Shown: positions 47,212 to 55,709 of the stretch, in pieces | How positions within the stretch are numbered: the first letter of the stretch is position 1 | How the letters are laid out: every line of letters starts with the position of its first letter | From: Carboxylicivirga mesophila | GTDB lineage: Bacteria; Bacteroidota; Bacteroidia; Bacteroidales; Marinilabiliaceae | Direction of reading: 5' to 3' | NCBI RefSeq assembly: GCF_018271975.1 | Contig: NZ_JAGUCN010000019.1 | Location: 1 to 64,000, forward strand | DNA: 64,000 nucleotides | Notes under the pieces: generated by a model | Databases searched by the model: none | What the model was told of the DNA's origin: nothing | The model's input: the letters and a program-made list of their open reading frames with translations, nothing else | Position numbers and translations under genes: made by a program

Positions 47212-48492
47212 TTAATCTATGATTTGAATTAATCCCATTTGATCTTCACTCACCGAAATTAATCGCCAGCCAGTCGCTGCCTGCTTATCATCTTTGCTGG
47301 CATAAATTCTCCACCTGTATGTTTCACCTGCAACTAAATCTTCAATAGCACTGCCATCATAATTAAACTCTACAGATGTTGTTGAAGAAGGTATAACAAT
47401 GTTCTTTGTTGACCAATCATTACTAAAACCTCCCCAAATCAGATTGCCATTTACATCTGTTACTTCAATTACATAATCACTTGCCGATGAATAAGGTGTC
47501 CATCGGAAAGTAATTGCGCCGGATGAAACTTCTACGGGAACAACCAATTCTACACTGTTAGTTGGCGACACAACCGAAACAGCTCCGGTAACACTATAAT
47601 CCAATGTCATGTCACCACCTGAAATAGTTACCTGAGGTTGTCCGTTTTTAACGATCCAATCCGGATCCATTACCACATTATCATTCTCATAAGAGGCTCT
47701 ACCCCAGTAATCACCTTCAGGTACATTTTCAATTGTATAAACACCACCCGTTGTAGTAGAATTCAAGCCCGGGATGGTTTCACCGGTAAGTGGATGAACA
47801 AGGGCAACATCCACCTCAATATTTGAAGTAGCCAGGAAGGTCACCATACCTGAAACTTTTGCTGCTGCATCATTAGTCACTATAACTGTCAAATCACTAA
47901 CAGTCGCATTCTCTGTTACACTAACAATTTCAGTTGAACTATTATAGCCGGCTAACCAACCTTTCACACTGTAATCACCAGGTGTTACATTATAAATATA
48001 AAAGTAACCTTCCGAATCTGACACAGATGAAACTGCTACTCCGTTTGCCTCTGCAATGACTAAAGCACCTTTAACTCCATCATTTCCTTCTGTAACCTGT
48101 CCCACAATTACACCTCCATTGAGTATTGCACTTCTGTTCAGAGCATAATTCTGATTAATTTCGGAACCCTCTACAACATTAATTGGTATTGCATTAATAC
48201 CTGTTGCAGGTATAGCATCATAGCCATTACAATAGATTTTAAAGAAATAATTTCCCGGTTCCATTTCAATGGAATAATTTCCCTTGTCATCTGTCCAGAT
48301 TGCTTCACCGGTTGGTGAATTGGTGTTGGCATTAAATATAATAATTCTTGCTTCTGCAAGACCCGAACCATCGTTTTTATCGCTTACGATACCAGCAATA
48401 ATTCCAGGTTTTGGACCTTCTTCTTTGTCCTTACTACATGAAAAGATAAGCAGTAAAACTGCACATAGTAAAAAAACGTTCTTAAAACTCAT
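47212..48492 (-). CDS. Lipoprotein with three carboxypeptidase-regulatory-like domains
   Basis: A 426-residue lipoprotein (lipobox LLIFSCSKDKEE). Three consecutive carboxypeptidase-regulatory-like beta-sandwich domains are visible: GIIAGIVSDKNDGSGLAEARI with the DDKGNYSIEMEPGNYFFKI core (about 30-110); GVIVGQVTEGNDGVKGALV with SEGYFYIYNVTPGDYSV (about 128-205); and AKVSGMVTFLATSNIEVDV with GVYTIENVPEGDYWG (about 210-295). A fibronectin-like C-terminal region follows (ITFRWTPYSSASDYVIEVTD). Such proteins are common surface scaffolds in Bacteroidota and often bind carbohydrate or protein partners; the role here is unknown. It lies just upstream of the giant pair, but a terminator separates them. 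Confidence 0.85.
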   Translation of the reverse strand: MSFKNVFLLCAVLLLIFSCSKDKEEGPKPGIIAGIVSDKNDGSGLAEARIIIFNANTNSPTGEAIWTDDKGNYSIEMEPGNYFFKIYCNGYDAIPATGINAIPINVVEGSEINQNYALNRSAILNGGVIVGQVTEGNDGVKGALVIAEANGVAVSSVSDSEGYFYIYNVTPGDYSVKGWLAGYNSSTEIVSVTENATVSDLTVIVTNDAAAKVSGMVTFLATSNIEVDVALVHPLTGETIPGLNSTTTGGVYTIENVPEGDYWGRASYENDNVVMDPDWIVKNGQPQVTISGGDMTLDYSVTGAVSVVSPTNSVELVVPVEVSSGAITFRWTPYSSASDYVIEVTDVNGNLIWGGFSNDWSTKNIVIPSSTTSVEFNYDGSAIEDLVAGETYRWRIYASKDDKQAATGWRLISVSEDQMGLIQIID

Positions 48493-48853
48493 ATTTTATA
48501 TTTTGGGTGAATGGGGGGGTTACGCAGCTAACTGTTGCGTGTTACGTTTTTTCATAACGAGTTATTAACAACCAGTGAGTTTTTTTTAAGGCAGTACGCT
48601 GCCCTATAAGACATGAGTACAAAAACACCCTATCCGACAATGAAAGAACACCTGGTTTCAAAAAAAGTAATAATCCACTTATAGTTCTAATGATGCAGCG
48701 ATAGTAAGCGAATTTCGCAGCACCTCTTCTTGAATGATCTTTCATTGAAGAGCATCTATGAACAAGCTATCAACCTTCAGCCTGTCTTTTAGTTATACAT
48801 CAACAAAAAAGCCCCGCGTTTGCGAGGCTTTAACACTAATAATACTAGATCTG
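48493..48853. other. Intergenic region before the lipoprotein cluster
   Basis: A gap of 361 bp. No credible gene: the short frames on either strand have no family resemblance. It contains a terminator near 48810 for the minus-strand lipoprotein gene that begins upstream. Confidence 0.6.
48804..48832 (-). terminator. Terminator of the thioester-domain lipoprotein gene
   Basis: Minus-strand stem GCCTCGC/GCGGGGC (one wobble pair), loop AAAC, followed by six T. The 20-bp core AGCCCCGCGTTTGCGAGGCT recurs exactly at 54524-54543. Confidence 0.85.
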
Positions 48854-50407
48854 TCATTCAAACACTTCGATACAAGGAGAAGCCATTGGGGTAAATAATA
48901 CCTGAATAGAATTATCCTCATGGAAAATAATTGCTATCATATCGCCAACTTCTGGTACATAATTAGGAGGTGTATTAGCAACTGCATAATCAGCAAAAGA
49001 TTGTGCCTCGGCCTCCTGGCTTTCATATCCACTCACCAAAGGAACTCCAGGGTTTAGTATTTTCCATACTAAAGCCTGAACAACTTTACCGGCATGCGCA
49101 GTACCAATACTATGATCTTCATTATAATCAGCTAACATACCAGGTAATTCATTAATAATGAAATTCAATTGATTTAGCTTTTCCTGGGTTAAATGACCTC
49201 CAATACTCTCATCCCAATTAAGTGATGAATAAATTCTTACGCCTGTATAGGTATTACCAGATGTTATGTAATTTTCCAAATCACCACACCATCCTAAGTA
49301 ATTTCCATTTGTTATGCTATAGCCATCTCCAATTCCAGCCAGATTAATATTGAAATACCTGTATTCACCACTGGCACTATGATTTAAGAATGTAGGGGTC
49401 ATACTAACTAAATCAGTTGGCAAGTGCAAATGAGCAGGAAAAACATAATCAGCATCAAAGTGACAACCACCAATTACAAAATCCAATACATTATCTGCTC
49501 CTGCCACTGGGATATCTTCGTAACTATCAAACACCCATGTTTTGATACTTACCCAATCCAGAACATCCCCAACTGGCAATAATACTTTAAGCTCAATGGT
49601 AATCTCATCATCCAACAAATCGTAATCAGGCCAATAAATAGGCAAGCAATCATTGGCGTTATCAAGGTTATCAAATTCAGCACTCCAGTCATTCTCTGAA
49701 CTTGAAACAATAATCTTCATATAGGCAATCAAGTCGTAAATGGTACCTCCGTTAACCTGATCAACATATGGGAATACATCACCATAAGGCAACCTATATG
49801 ATTCGGGTTCACACACACAGATATCACCAAAGAAACACATCTGCCTTACTGTAATTGGCTGTATATTAAACCATATAAATCCAAAGTTATCATATACCAA
49901 ATCATCATAACACAGAACATCAATGATAATTTCTTCTTTTGTGAACTTACCCAACGTTATTGTTCTTAATCCATTATTTGGGTTTATAAACTGATAGTAC
50001 TCACTATCGATATGGGGCGTTGCCTTAACCATGATATCATCCCCTCCTTCTACCTCATGCCATACGGTAAAATCAGTTATCTCAATATCAACACTATTGA
50101 CTCCCTCTCCCAAAATAATTTTAATGGGCTGGGTAACATACTTACCATTAACAACAAATATTGGTATAACAACATCGTCAGGTACACCATCTTTTTCAAA
50201 CCATACGTGCGCATAATCCAAACTTAATTCCTCATCACATTCAGGAATAAAATCATCTGACAATGGTGCACTTTTTAGTGTGACAAAGTCGGCTTCGCTA
50301 ATGCCTATTGAAAATTCAGCATAAGCCTGCTCAGGATCATTAACTTTTTCATTACAGCTGCTTACTATAAAAGCAAAGGCTGCCAATGCAAATAAAATTT
50401 TTTTCAT
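48854..50407 (-). CDS. Lipoprotein with shared N-terminal module and thioester-like C-terminal domain
   Basis: A 517-residue lipoprotein (lipobox VSSC, Cys18). Residues about 30-200 form a module shared with the next two genes (FSIGISEADFVTLKSAPL, INPNNGLRTI, KFTKEEIIIDVLCYDDLVYDNFGF, GDICV). Residues about 340-510 resemble the thioester (TQXA/TED) domain of Gram-positive pilus-tip adhesins: YLGWCGDLENYI (Cys374), VRIYSSLNW, KVVQALVWKIL (Gln444), and a final GDMIAIIFHEDNSIQVLF strand. If the Cys374-Gln444 pair forms an internal thioester, the protein could bind covalently to a target surface. This is inference; TED-like folds without a thioester also occur. It is the third gene, in transcriptional order, of a three-gene minus-strand set. 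Confidence 0.8.
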   Translation of the reverse strand: MKKILFALAAFAFIVSSCNEKVNDPEQAYAEFSIGISEADFVTLKSAPLSDDFIPECDEELSLDYAHVWFEKDGVPDDVVIPIFVVNGKYVTQPIKIILGEGVNSVDIEITDFTVWHEVEGGDDIMVKATPHIDSEYYQFINPNNGLRTITLGKFTKEEIIIDVLCYDDLVYDNFGFIWFNIQPITVRQMCFFGDICVCEPESYRLPYGDVFPYVDQVNGGTIYDLIAYMKIIVSSSENDWSAEFDNLDNANDCLPIYWPDYDLLDDEITIELKVLLPVGDVLDWVSIKTWVFDSYEDIPVAGADNVLDFVIGGCHFDADYVFPAHLHLPTDLVSMTPTFLNHSASGEYRYFNINLAGIGDGYSITNGNYLGWCGDLENYITSGNTYTGVRIYSSLNWDESIGGHLTQEKLNQLNFIINELPGMLADYNEDHSIGTAHAGKVVQALVWKILNPGVPLVSGYESQEAEAQSFADYAVANTPPNYVPEVGDMIAIIFHEDNSIQVLFTPMASPCIEVFE

Positions 50408-50487
50408 AACATTATTGTTTTAGGTTATTAAAAATGGATATAGGTATTACGCGGTCAAGGATTGTCTATAATGATTCCACATTGTAT

Positions 50488-51975
50488 TTAATCGCAATGC
50501 CCAGATCCTAAGATGCCGTTATTAAACAAGTCAAGAACCGTAGACCAATTCACCATATCAGATTTCTGCTGCTCTGTAAATGTTTGCTCCGGCACAACAT
50601 CATCAACACCATCATTATCAAATAATTCAGCCGCATTATCAAAGGCTTCTTTTACATCCGGCCAGTTATTAAGATCAACAGGGCCATTTTCAACATTCAG
50701 CAGTGCAGCTATATATTGATGAGCCAGAATATAGTATGGATTACCGCCGGCTGCAGATGTCTCCAACACCTCTAAATAGGTTTGTGTGGCGTTAAACGGA
50801 GTATCGGGCTGAGTTGCACCTTGCCATGCATTCGTTTGGTTACCGGGTCCGTCACCAGTGTGATTTTTCCAGTAGCCTTGTGTAAGGGTACAACCATCGT
50901 TATCAGGCGGTATAATAATTATAAAAGGTTCGCTAAAGCAAGAGCCGATAACAAAATCTACAACCCCATCATCACCGGTATTTGGTGCCTCATTATTGTA
51001 GAAAGAGTATGAATTCTGGAACCGGTAGTCGAATTGCTTATTAATATCAGGCAGATAGACATATAGATCAAACCTGAACAGTTCATCTATGTCATCATTA
51101 TCGGGCCAGGCTATAGTCATACAATCACCTTCTCCGTTTTCTCCACCGTTACCGAAGGTGCCCATATTGTTATAGCTATAAAGAAACTCCCAGTTCATGT
51201 CGGGCCCATAATCACCTAGGCCATTACCAATAAATCTCAGAACATCTATTTTCATTATAGCAGGCATGTCAATTTGAAGGCCATTCTGCTGTTGTTCATA
51301 AACCGAGCCTTCAAACAGTGTTTTGTCAGCAACACAAATATCTCCAAACCAGCATTGGCTTCGAACTGTAATAGCGTTGATATTAAACCAAACGAAGCCG
51401 AAGTTATCATACACCAGATCATCGTAACACAATACATCAATAACGATTTCTTCTTTGGTGAACTTATTTAATGTAATAGTTCTCAAACCATTGTTGGGAT
51501 TGATAAACTGGAAATAGGCGCTATTGTTACTTCCGCCAAATACGCCATGCGGTGTAGCTTTAACCAGAACATCATCGGATATATCAAGGCTTAAGTCTTC
51601 ATCAATTTCTCCATCATCACCCATATTATATACCAGGAACTCACTAATGGTCACCTGAATGGATTCAGCTGTTTCCATATTTATTTTAACAGGTTGTGTA
51701 ACATATTTACCTGCTACCTTAAATATTGGAATGGTTACCGTTTCATCGCCTTTACCGATATCAAAGGTGACCTTAGCATAGTCAAGGCTCAAACTTTCAT
51801 TGCATGTTGGGATATAATCTTCAACACCCAAGGGGGCACTTTTTAGGGTGACAAAATCGGCTTCACTTATACCAATAGAGAACTCGGCACTGTTTTCTAC
51901 CGGAGAACTCACATTCTCTTTACAAGCACCTAGTACTAATACCAGAGTTGCAATCACTACTACAATTTTTCTCAT
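50488..51975 (-). CDS. Lipoprotein with shared N-terminal module and CTLTQGYWKNH C-terminal module
   Basis: A 495-residue lipoprotein (VLGAC, Cys18). Its N-terminal half is clearly paralogous to the thioester protein downstream: EFSIGISEADFVTLKSAPL, then YFQFINPNNGLRTITLNKFTKEEIVIDVLCYDDL. The DNA is also very similar in this stretch, which suggests fairly recent duplication. The C-terminal part (about 360-495) is a different module starting CTLTQGYWKNHTG and including YYILAHQYIAALLN, ending LDLFNNGILGSGHCD. I recall TQGYWKNH modules in many exported bacterial proteins, without a known function. The conserved Cys pair (CTLTQ and HCD) may form a disulfide. An 80-bp gap separates it from the thioester protein. 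Confidence 0.8.
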   Translation of the reverse strand: MRKIVVVIATLVLVLGACKENVSSPVENSAEFSIGISEADFVTLKSAPLGVEDYIPTCNESLSLDYAKVTFDIGKGDETVTIPIFKVAGKYVTQPVKINMETAESIQVTISEFLVYNMGDDGEIDEDLSLDISDDVLVKATPHGVFGGSNNSAYFQFINPNNGLRTITLNKFTKEEIVIDVLCYDDLVYDNFGFVWFNINAITVRSQCWFGDICVADKTLFEGSVYEQQQNGLQIDMPAIMKIDVLRFIGNGLGDYGPDMNWEFLYSYNNMGTFGNGGENGEGDCMTIAWPDNDDIDELFRFDLYVYLPDINKQFDYRFQNSYSFYNNEAPNTGDDGVVDFVIGSCFSEPFIIIIPPDNDGCTLTQGYWKNHTGDGPGNQTNAWQGATQPDTPFNATQTYLEVLETSAAGGNPYYILAHQYIAALLNVENGPVDLNNWPDVKEAFDNAAELFDNDGVDDVVPEQTFTEQQKSDMVNWSTVLDLFNNGILGSGHCD

Positions 51976-52015
51976 GTTCGGTTGTATTAGATTAATATTA
52001 AATTCAAATCAACAC

Positions 52016-53404
52016 TTAGTCGCAATGCTTACTACATAATACGCCATTGTTAAACAGGTCAAGGGTTTCAGCATACATTATTAAATCATCCATAACCACT
52101 GAAAGATCATCAGTGGGTAAATATTCATTAAGCAGTTCGCCGGCAGCGTCATAGTGTTGCTGCACATCAGGACACATGCTTATGTCCACTCCTCCTACTT
52201 CGAGGTTCAGCATGGCTGCTATATACTGGTGTGCAAGACTGTAATATTTACTTTCTGAAGGTTTTTTCGCATATATATCCAGATAGCTTAATCCGGTATT
52301 AAAGAACTTATCAGAGGGATTGATATGCCCCCAGTAAGCCTGGCCTGATTTTTTATTAATTCCGGTATGGTTTTTCCAGTAGCCCTGTGTAAGCGTACAA
52401 GCAATAAAAGAGTTTGTTACGCAATCGCCAATTTCAAAATCGGCGACGCCATCGGTACCTACATCGGGAGGAATCGCATCCCAAAAAGCATACGAGTTGT
52501 AATACTGATAACTAAACTCGTTATCTCCATCTGGCATTAACACATATACATCAAAACGAAACAGATCATTCCGCACATCATGATCGGGCCAAAAAACCTC
52601 CAGACATTGATCGGTGCCATAGGCTTCTGATGTGCTATTAGAGTGCGTAATAATCAGGTCCCAATTGATATCATCTTCATAATTGCCGTCGGCCGCGCCT
52701 ATGTAGTTCAGAACATTTACCTTTAATATTGCTGGCATTTGCTGGCTAACTTCGCCTGGTGACAAGGTTTCGTAAAGAGAACCGTTAAGTACTTGCGGAT
52801 TGTCAACACATAATGTACCCATCCAGCACTGACTGCGAATTGTCACCAAACTCATATCAAGCCACACAAAACCAAAGCTTACTATATACATTGGTTCAAA
52901 GCACAGTACATCAATTGGTACTTCGTGTTTAGCAAACTTATTGATAGTAAAAAGAGTATTCAGCTTATTGCTTACCAGCGGATAAAACTTACTGCCTTTC
53001 ATTGGGGCAGCTCTCACAATTATATCTTCAGAACTAAGGTCATCAGTATGATATATAAAGAAATTGATTATACGAGCATGAGTACTATGCTCATCATTCA
53101 GCATCACTTTTACAGGCTGAGTGACATGTCTGTTATTAATCGTATAAATTGGGGCCTTAATTTGCTTCTGAGAGCTTACCTGACCGGTTTCGGTAATAAA
53201 TTCAACTGTATAAAGTGCGTAGTCCATGGACAGTTCAGCACATTCGGGCACACCACCTACATCACCATTTTTTAATGAGCCAAATCCAGGATTCTCGAAC
53301 GCAACAGAAATTTCAACTGAAGGAATCAGAATTTTTTGCTCAGTACGCGTACAGCTATTTACAATGAGGCATACAATGATGTAAACTACAATTGACTTTC
53401 TCAT
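52016..53404 (-). CDS. Lipoprotein with divergent N-terminal module and CTLTQGYWKNH C-terminal module
   Basis: A 462-residue lipoprotein (IVNSC, Cys18), first gene of the three-lipoprotein set. Its N-terminal half is a diverged copy of the shared module (INKFAKHEVPIDVLCFEP, VSFGFVWLDMSLVTIRSQCWMGTLCV) and its C-terminal half is the same type as in the next gene (CTLTQGYWKNHTG, YYSLAHQYIAAMLNLE, LDLFNNGVLCSKHCD). The gap to the next gene is only 40 bp, so they likely share a transcript. A LuxR-type regulator gene lies upstream, 196 bp away on the same strand. Confidence 0.8.
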   Translation of the reverse strand: MRKSIVVYIIVCLIVNSCTRTEQKILIPSVEISVAFENPGFGSLKNGDVGGVPECAELSMDYALYTVEFITETGQVSSQKQIKAPIYTINNRHVTQPVKVMLNDEHSTHARIINFFIYHTDDLSSEDIIVRAAPMKGSKFYPLVSNKLNTLFTINKFAKHEVPIDVLCFEPMYIVSFGFVWLDMSLVTIRSQCWMGTLCVDNPQVLNGSLYETLSPGEVSQQMPAILKVNVLNYIGAADGNYEDDINWDLIITHSNSTSEAYGTDQCLEVFWPDHDVRNDLFRFDVYVLMPDGDNEFSYQYYNSYAFWDAIPPDVGTDGVADFEIGDCVTNSFIACTLTQGYWKNHTGINKKSGQAYWGHINPSDKFFNTGLSYLDIYAKKPSESKYYSLAHQYIAAMLNLEVGGVDISMCPDVQQHYDAAGELLNEYLPTDDLSVVMDDLIMYAETLDLFNNGVLCSKHCD

Positions 53405-53600
53405 TATTAAGTTGGTTAAAAGTTCTATTGGTTCGATTGTAAATACAGGTTAGATAACCCATATCTATCAACCAACCACCTCAATAACACATTCCCTTTC
53501 AGGCACATATTGTTTTGAGACAGTAAAATTATGAGGGCTTTTAAACGAGCTCAATACCCATAAAGGGGTAAATCTGAAAGTCAATAAGGGCCATCGATTT

Positions 53601-54323
53601 TTAGACTAATCGATACTTTCCGATGATGAATGCTAATTTAGCCGTATTTTTAAACTCGAGTTTCTTGAGAATATTCTTACGGTGCCGCTGAGCAGTATGC
53701 GGACTGATATTTAAGTAATTGCCAATCTCTTTATCGGTGGCACCATCTACAATTAATTCTACAATTTCTTTTTCGCGTTTTGACAAACGTTTCGTTTTAT
53801 CGCGATAAGTACCCCAATGAGGATCAACTGTTTCTTGCTCACTCCAGAATTCAGGCACATTTATCACAATACCTAAACGGTAATCTGATAAACTTCTATC
53901 GATGTTAGCGATACTAAAAACCAATAGGTGAAGGGGTTTGTATGATTGGTCCTTTTGACGCAATCTCACCACCCGGTTGATTGGTTTCGACTGTTTATTT
54001 TGAGAAGCATTCCACTCTAGAAAACGAATATATCGGGCATCATCTTTATGCAGTTTCATAAAAATCAATCGCCTGATAGCTGAGTTATTAAGCCGTTCAA
54101 TGGATATTTGATAGGTTTGAAGAAATTGATGATTGGCACATACAATTCTATCCTTCTCTTTGGAGTAGATAAATATGCCTAGTTTATCCTCTTCAGGCAA
54201 GATTTTCATCAAGGTGCTATTTTGAACAAACCAATCAATGAACTTACCAAAAACATGGGAGTTCTTTGAACCGATTTTGTCAAAATTACAACACGCTAAC
54301 TGACTCGCGTTGGGCAAATCCAT
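53601..54323 (-). CDS. LuxR-type regulator with PAS-like N-terminal domain (second copy)
   Basis: A 240-residue paralogue of the regulator at 36573-37292. The DNA-binding region is LSKREKEIVELIVDGATDKEIGNYLNISPHTAQRHRKNILKKLEFKN. The N-terminal half shares the pattern LGIFIYSKEKDRIVCANHQFLQ and LHKDDARYIRFLEWNA with the first copy. No receiver domain is present, so a direct ligand or partner is expected. It lies upstream of the three lipoprotein genes, as the first copy lies upstream of one, and is a plausible regulator of them (inference from context). Confidence 0.85.
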   Translation of the reverse strand: MDLPNASQLACCNFDKIGSKNSHVFGKFIDWFVQNSTLMKILPEEDKLGIFIYSKEKDRIVCANHQFLQTYQISIERLNNSAIRRLIFMKLHKDDARYIRFLEWNASQNKQSKPINRVVRLRQKDQSYKPLHLLVFSIANIDRSLSDYRLGIVINVPEFWSEQETVDPHWGTYRDKTKRLSKREKEIVELIVDGATDKEIGNYLNISPHTAQRHRKNILKKLEFKNTAKLAFIIGKYRLV

Positions 54324-54518
54324 AGCAATTAAACTTAAAGAAGATTCTTAATCCTTAAAGTACTGATTCTCAAAGCCCAAATTATGAATAAAAAAGATGC
54401 ATTTCAAGAAATAACCTACACTACACCACACACAAACAACCGCTTATCAATCGAATAATAATATTCATCAACAATTATTATCCGTTTGTCATAAATTCCC
54501 CATTCCATTATTTAGCAA

Positions 54519-54545
54519 AAAAAAGCCCCGCGTTTGCGAGGCTTT
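54519..54545 (-). terminator. Terminator of the DUF4097-like gene
   Basis: Same hairpin as at 48804-48832 (20-bp core identical), with eight T on the minus strand, 22 bp after the stop of the gene at 54567. Confidence 0.85.
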
Positions 54546-54566
54546 GTAGTAGGTATTATTTAGTGC

Positions 54567-55583
54567 TTATTTATTAAAATTCATGGCGCCGGTTGTACTT
54601 ATTGCCGTAATTACAATCGGTCCTTCTCCCATTTTAAGTTTCTTCTTCTTAGACTTACCATAAGCCACCATGTATGCATGCTCCGACTGACAGGCAAAGG
54701 TAAACTGCTCTTGTGGATTGATGAACTTCATCTTGATTTTTCCCTCTGTGGTATTAAACGAAGATGATTCGGTTAGCTTTACCCGGCTACCAATGATAGA
54801 GCCTTTAGTGGCCACAAGGTTAAATACACCAGTTACATCAAACAGGTTTAAGGTTCCCGATACTGATAATGAGCCAATTTTCCCTTCGGCATTTGACAGC
54901 TTCATGGCTCCTGACTTTGTTTTCAGATACACATCACCCTTGATCTCTTTAATGGTTTGTGCACCATCGGTAGATTCGGTTTTTAATGCGCCGTTAATGT
55001 TCTCTACAATCATCTCACCACTGCTTGAATATAACGAAACTGCGCCTTCTACATTACGGACCACATGTGCACCTCCTTTGGTGGAAACATTAAGCTGGCC
55101 TGTAATATTCTCGGCTTTCACCGAGGCGGAACTGGTCTTAAGCTTAAGGTTTACTTTCATGTTATTAGCCTGTATTTTACCCGATTTTGATTGAGCAAGC
55201 ACATCGGCACCTGACAATCCTTCAAGTGAAATATAACCCGATGTGGTTTGTACATCCAGCATTACACCAGCCGGAATGATTACATTAACAAAACCACTGT
55301 GTGAAGTCCAACCGGATGCCGGCTTTTGAACCTCCACTTTCAGAACACCTGCTTCCTCTGTACACATAACAGCATAGCCATCCATTTCTTTGGCGGCTCG
55401 CAACTCAGCCGTTACTTCAAGTTTTGCACCCTCTTTAACGTCTACCTTACAAAATTCACCAATAACCGATACAGAGGTTATATTATCGAACGACTGATTA
55501 ACACTGGCTACCTTTGGCATCTCCTGTCCCAATAGCGTTATGGGCAGCATTACTAATAACAATAAGCAAATATTCTTCATCAT
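54567..55583 (-). CDS. Exported DUF4097/DUF2807-like beta-helix protein
   Basis: A 338-residue protein with a signal peptide (NICLLLLVMLPITLLGQ). The mature part has repeated short beta-strand turns of about 20 residues (for example VQTTSGYISLEGLSG, AQSKSGKIQANNM, YSSSGEMIVENING, LKTKSGAMKLSNAEG, SVSGTLNLFDVTG), a pattern of the DUF4097 'adhesin' type right-handed beta-helix. Such proteins are widespread in Bacteroidota and of unknown function; the name adhesin is historical. No lipobox. It has its own terminator and lies 126 bp downstream of gcvP on the same strand, with a terminator between, so it is probably a separate transcript. Confidence 0.8.
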   Translation of the reverse strand: MMKNICLLLLVMLPITLLGQEMPKVASVNQSFDNITSVSVIGEFCKVDVKEGAKLEVTAELRAAKEMDGYAVMCTEEAGVLKVEVQKPASGWTSHSGFVNVIIPAGVMLDVQTTSGYISLEGLSGADVLAQSKSGKIQANNMKVNLKLKTSSASVKAENITGQLNVSTKGGAHVVRNVEGAVSLYSSSGEMIVENINGALKTESTDGAQTIKEIKGDVYLKTKSGAMKLSNAEGKIGSLSVSGTLNLFDVTGVFNLVATKGSIIGSRVKLTESSSFNTTEGKIKMKFINPQEQFTFACQSEHAYMVAYGKSKKKKLKMGEGPIVITAISTTGAMNFNK

Positions 55584-55648
55584 TTATATTTTTATTAACA
55601 CCCTTTTTACTACGCATACGTCGGCTAAAAGTTTCTGCATAACACCAT

Positions 55649-55688
55649 AAAAAAAGCCTGGTAAATCTTGACGAAATACCAGGCTTTA
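55649..55688 (-). terminator. Terminator of gcvP
   Basis: Minus-strand stem GCCTGGTA/TACCAGGC with a 13-base loop, followed by T residues. Twenty-one bp after the gcvP stop. Confidence 0.88.
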
Positions 55689-55709
55689 ATAATATCAATA
55701 AACTATTAA

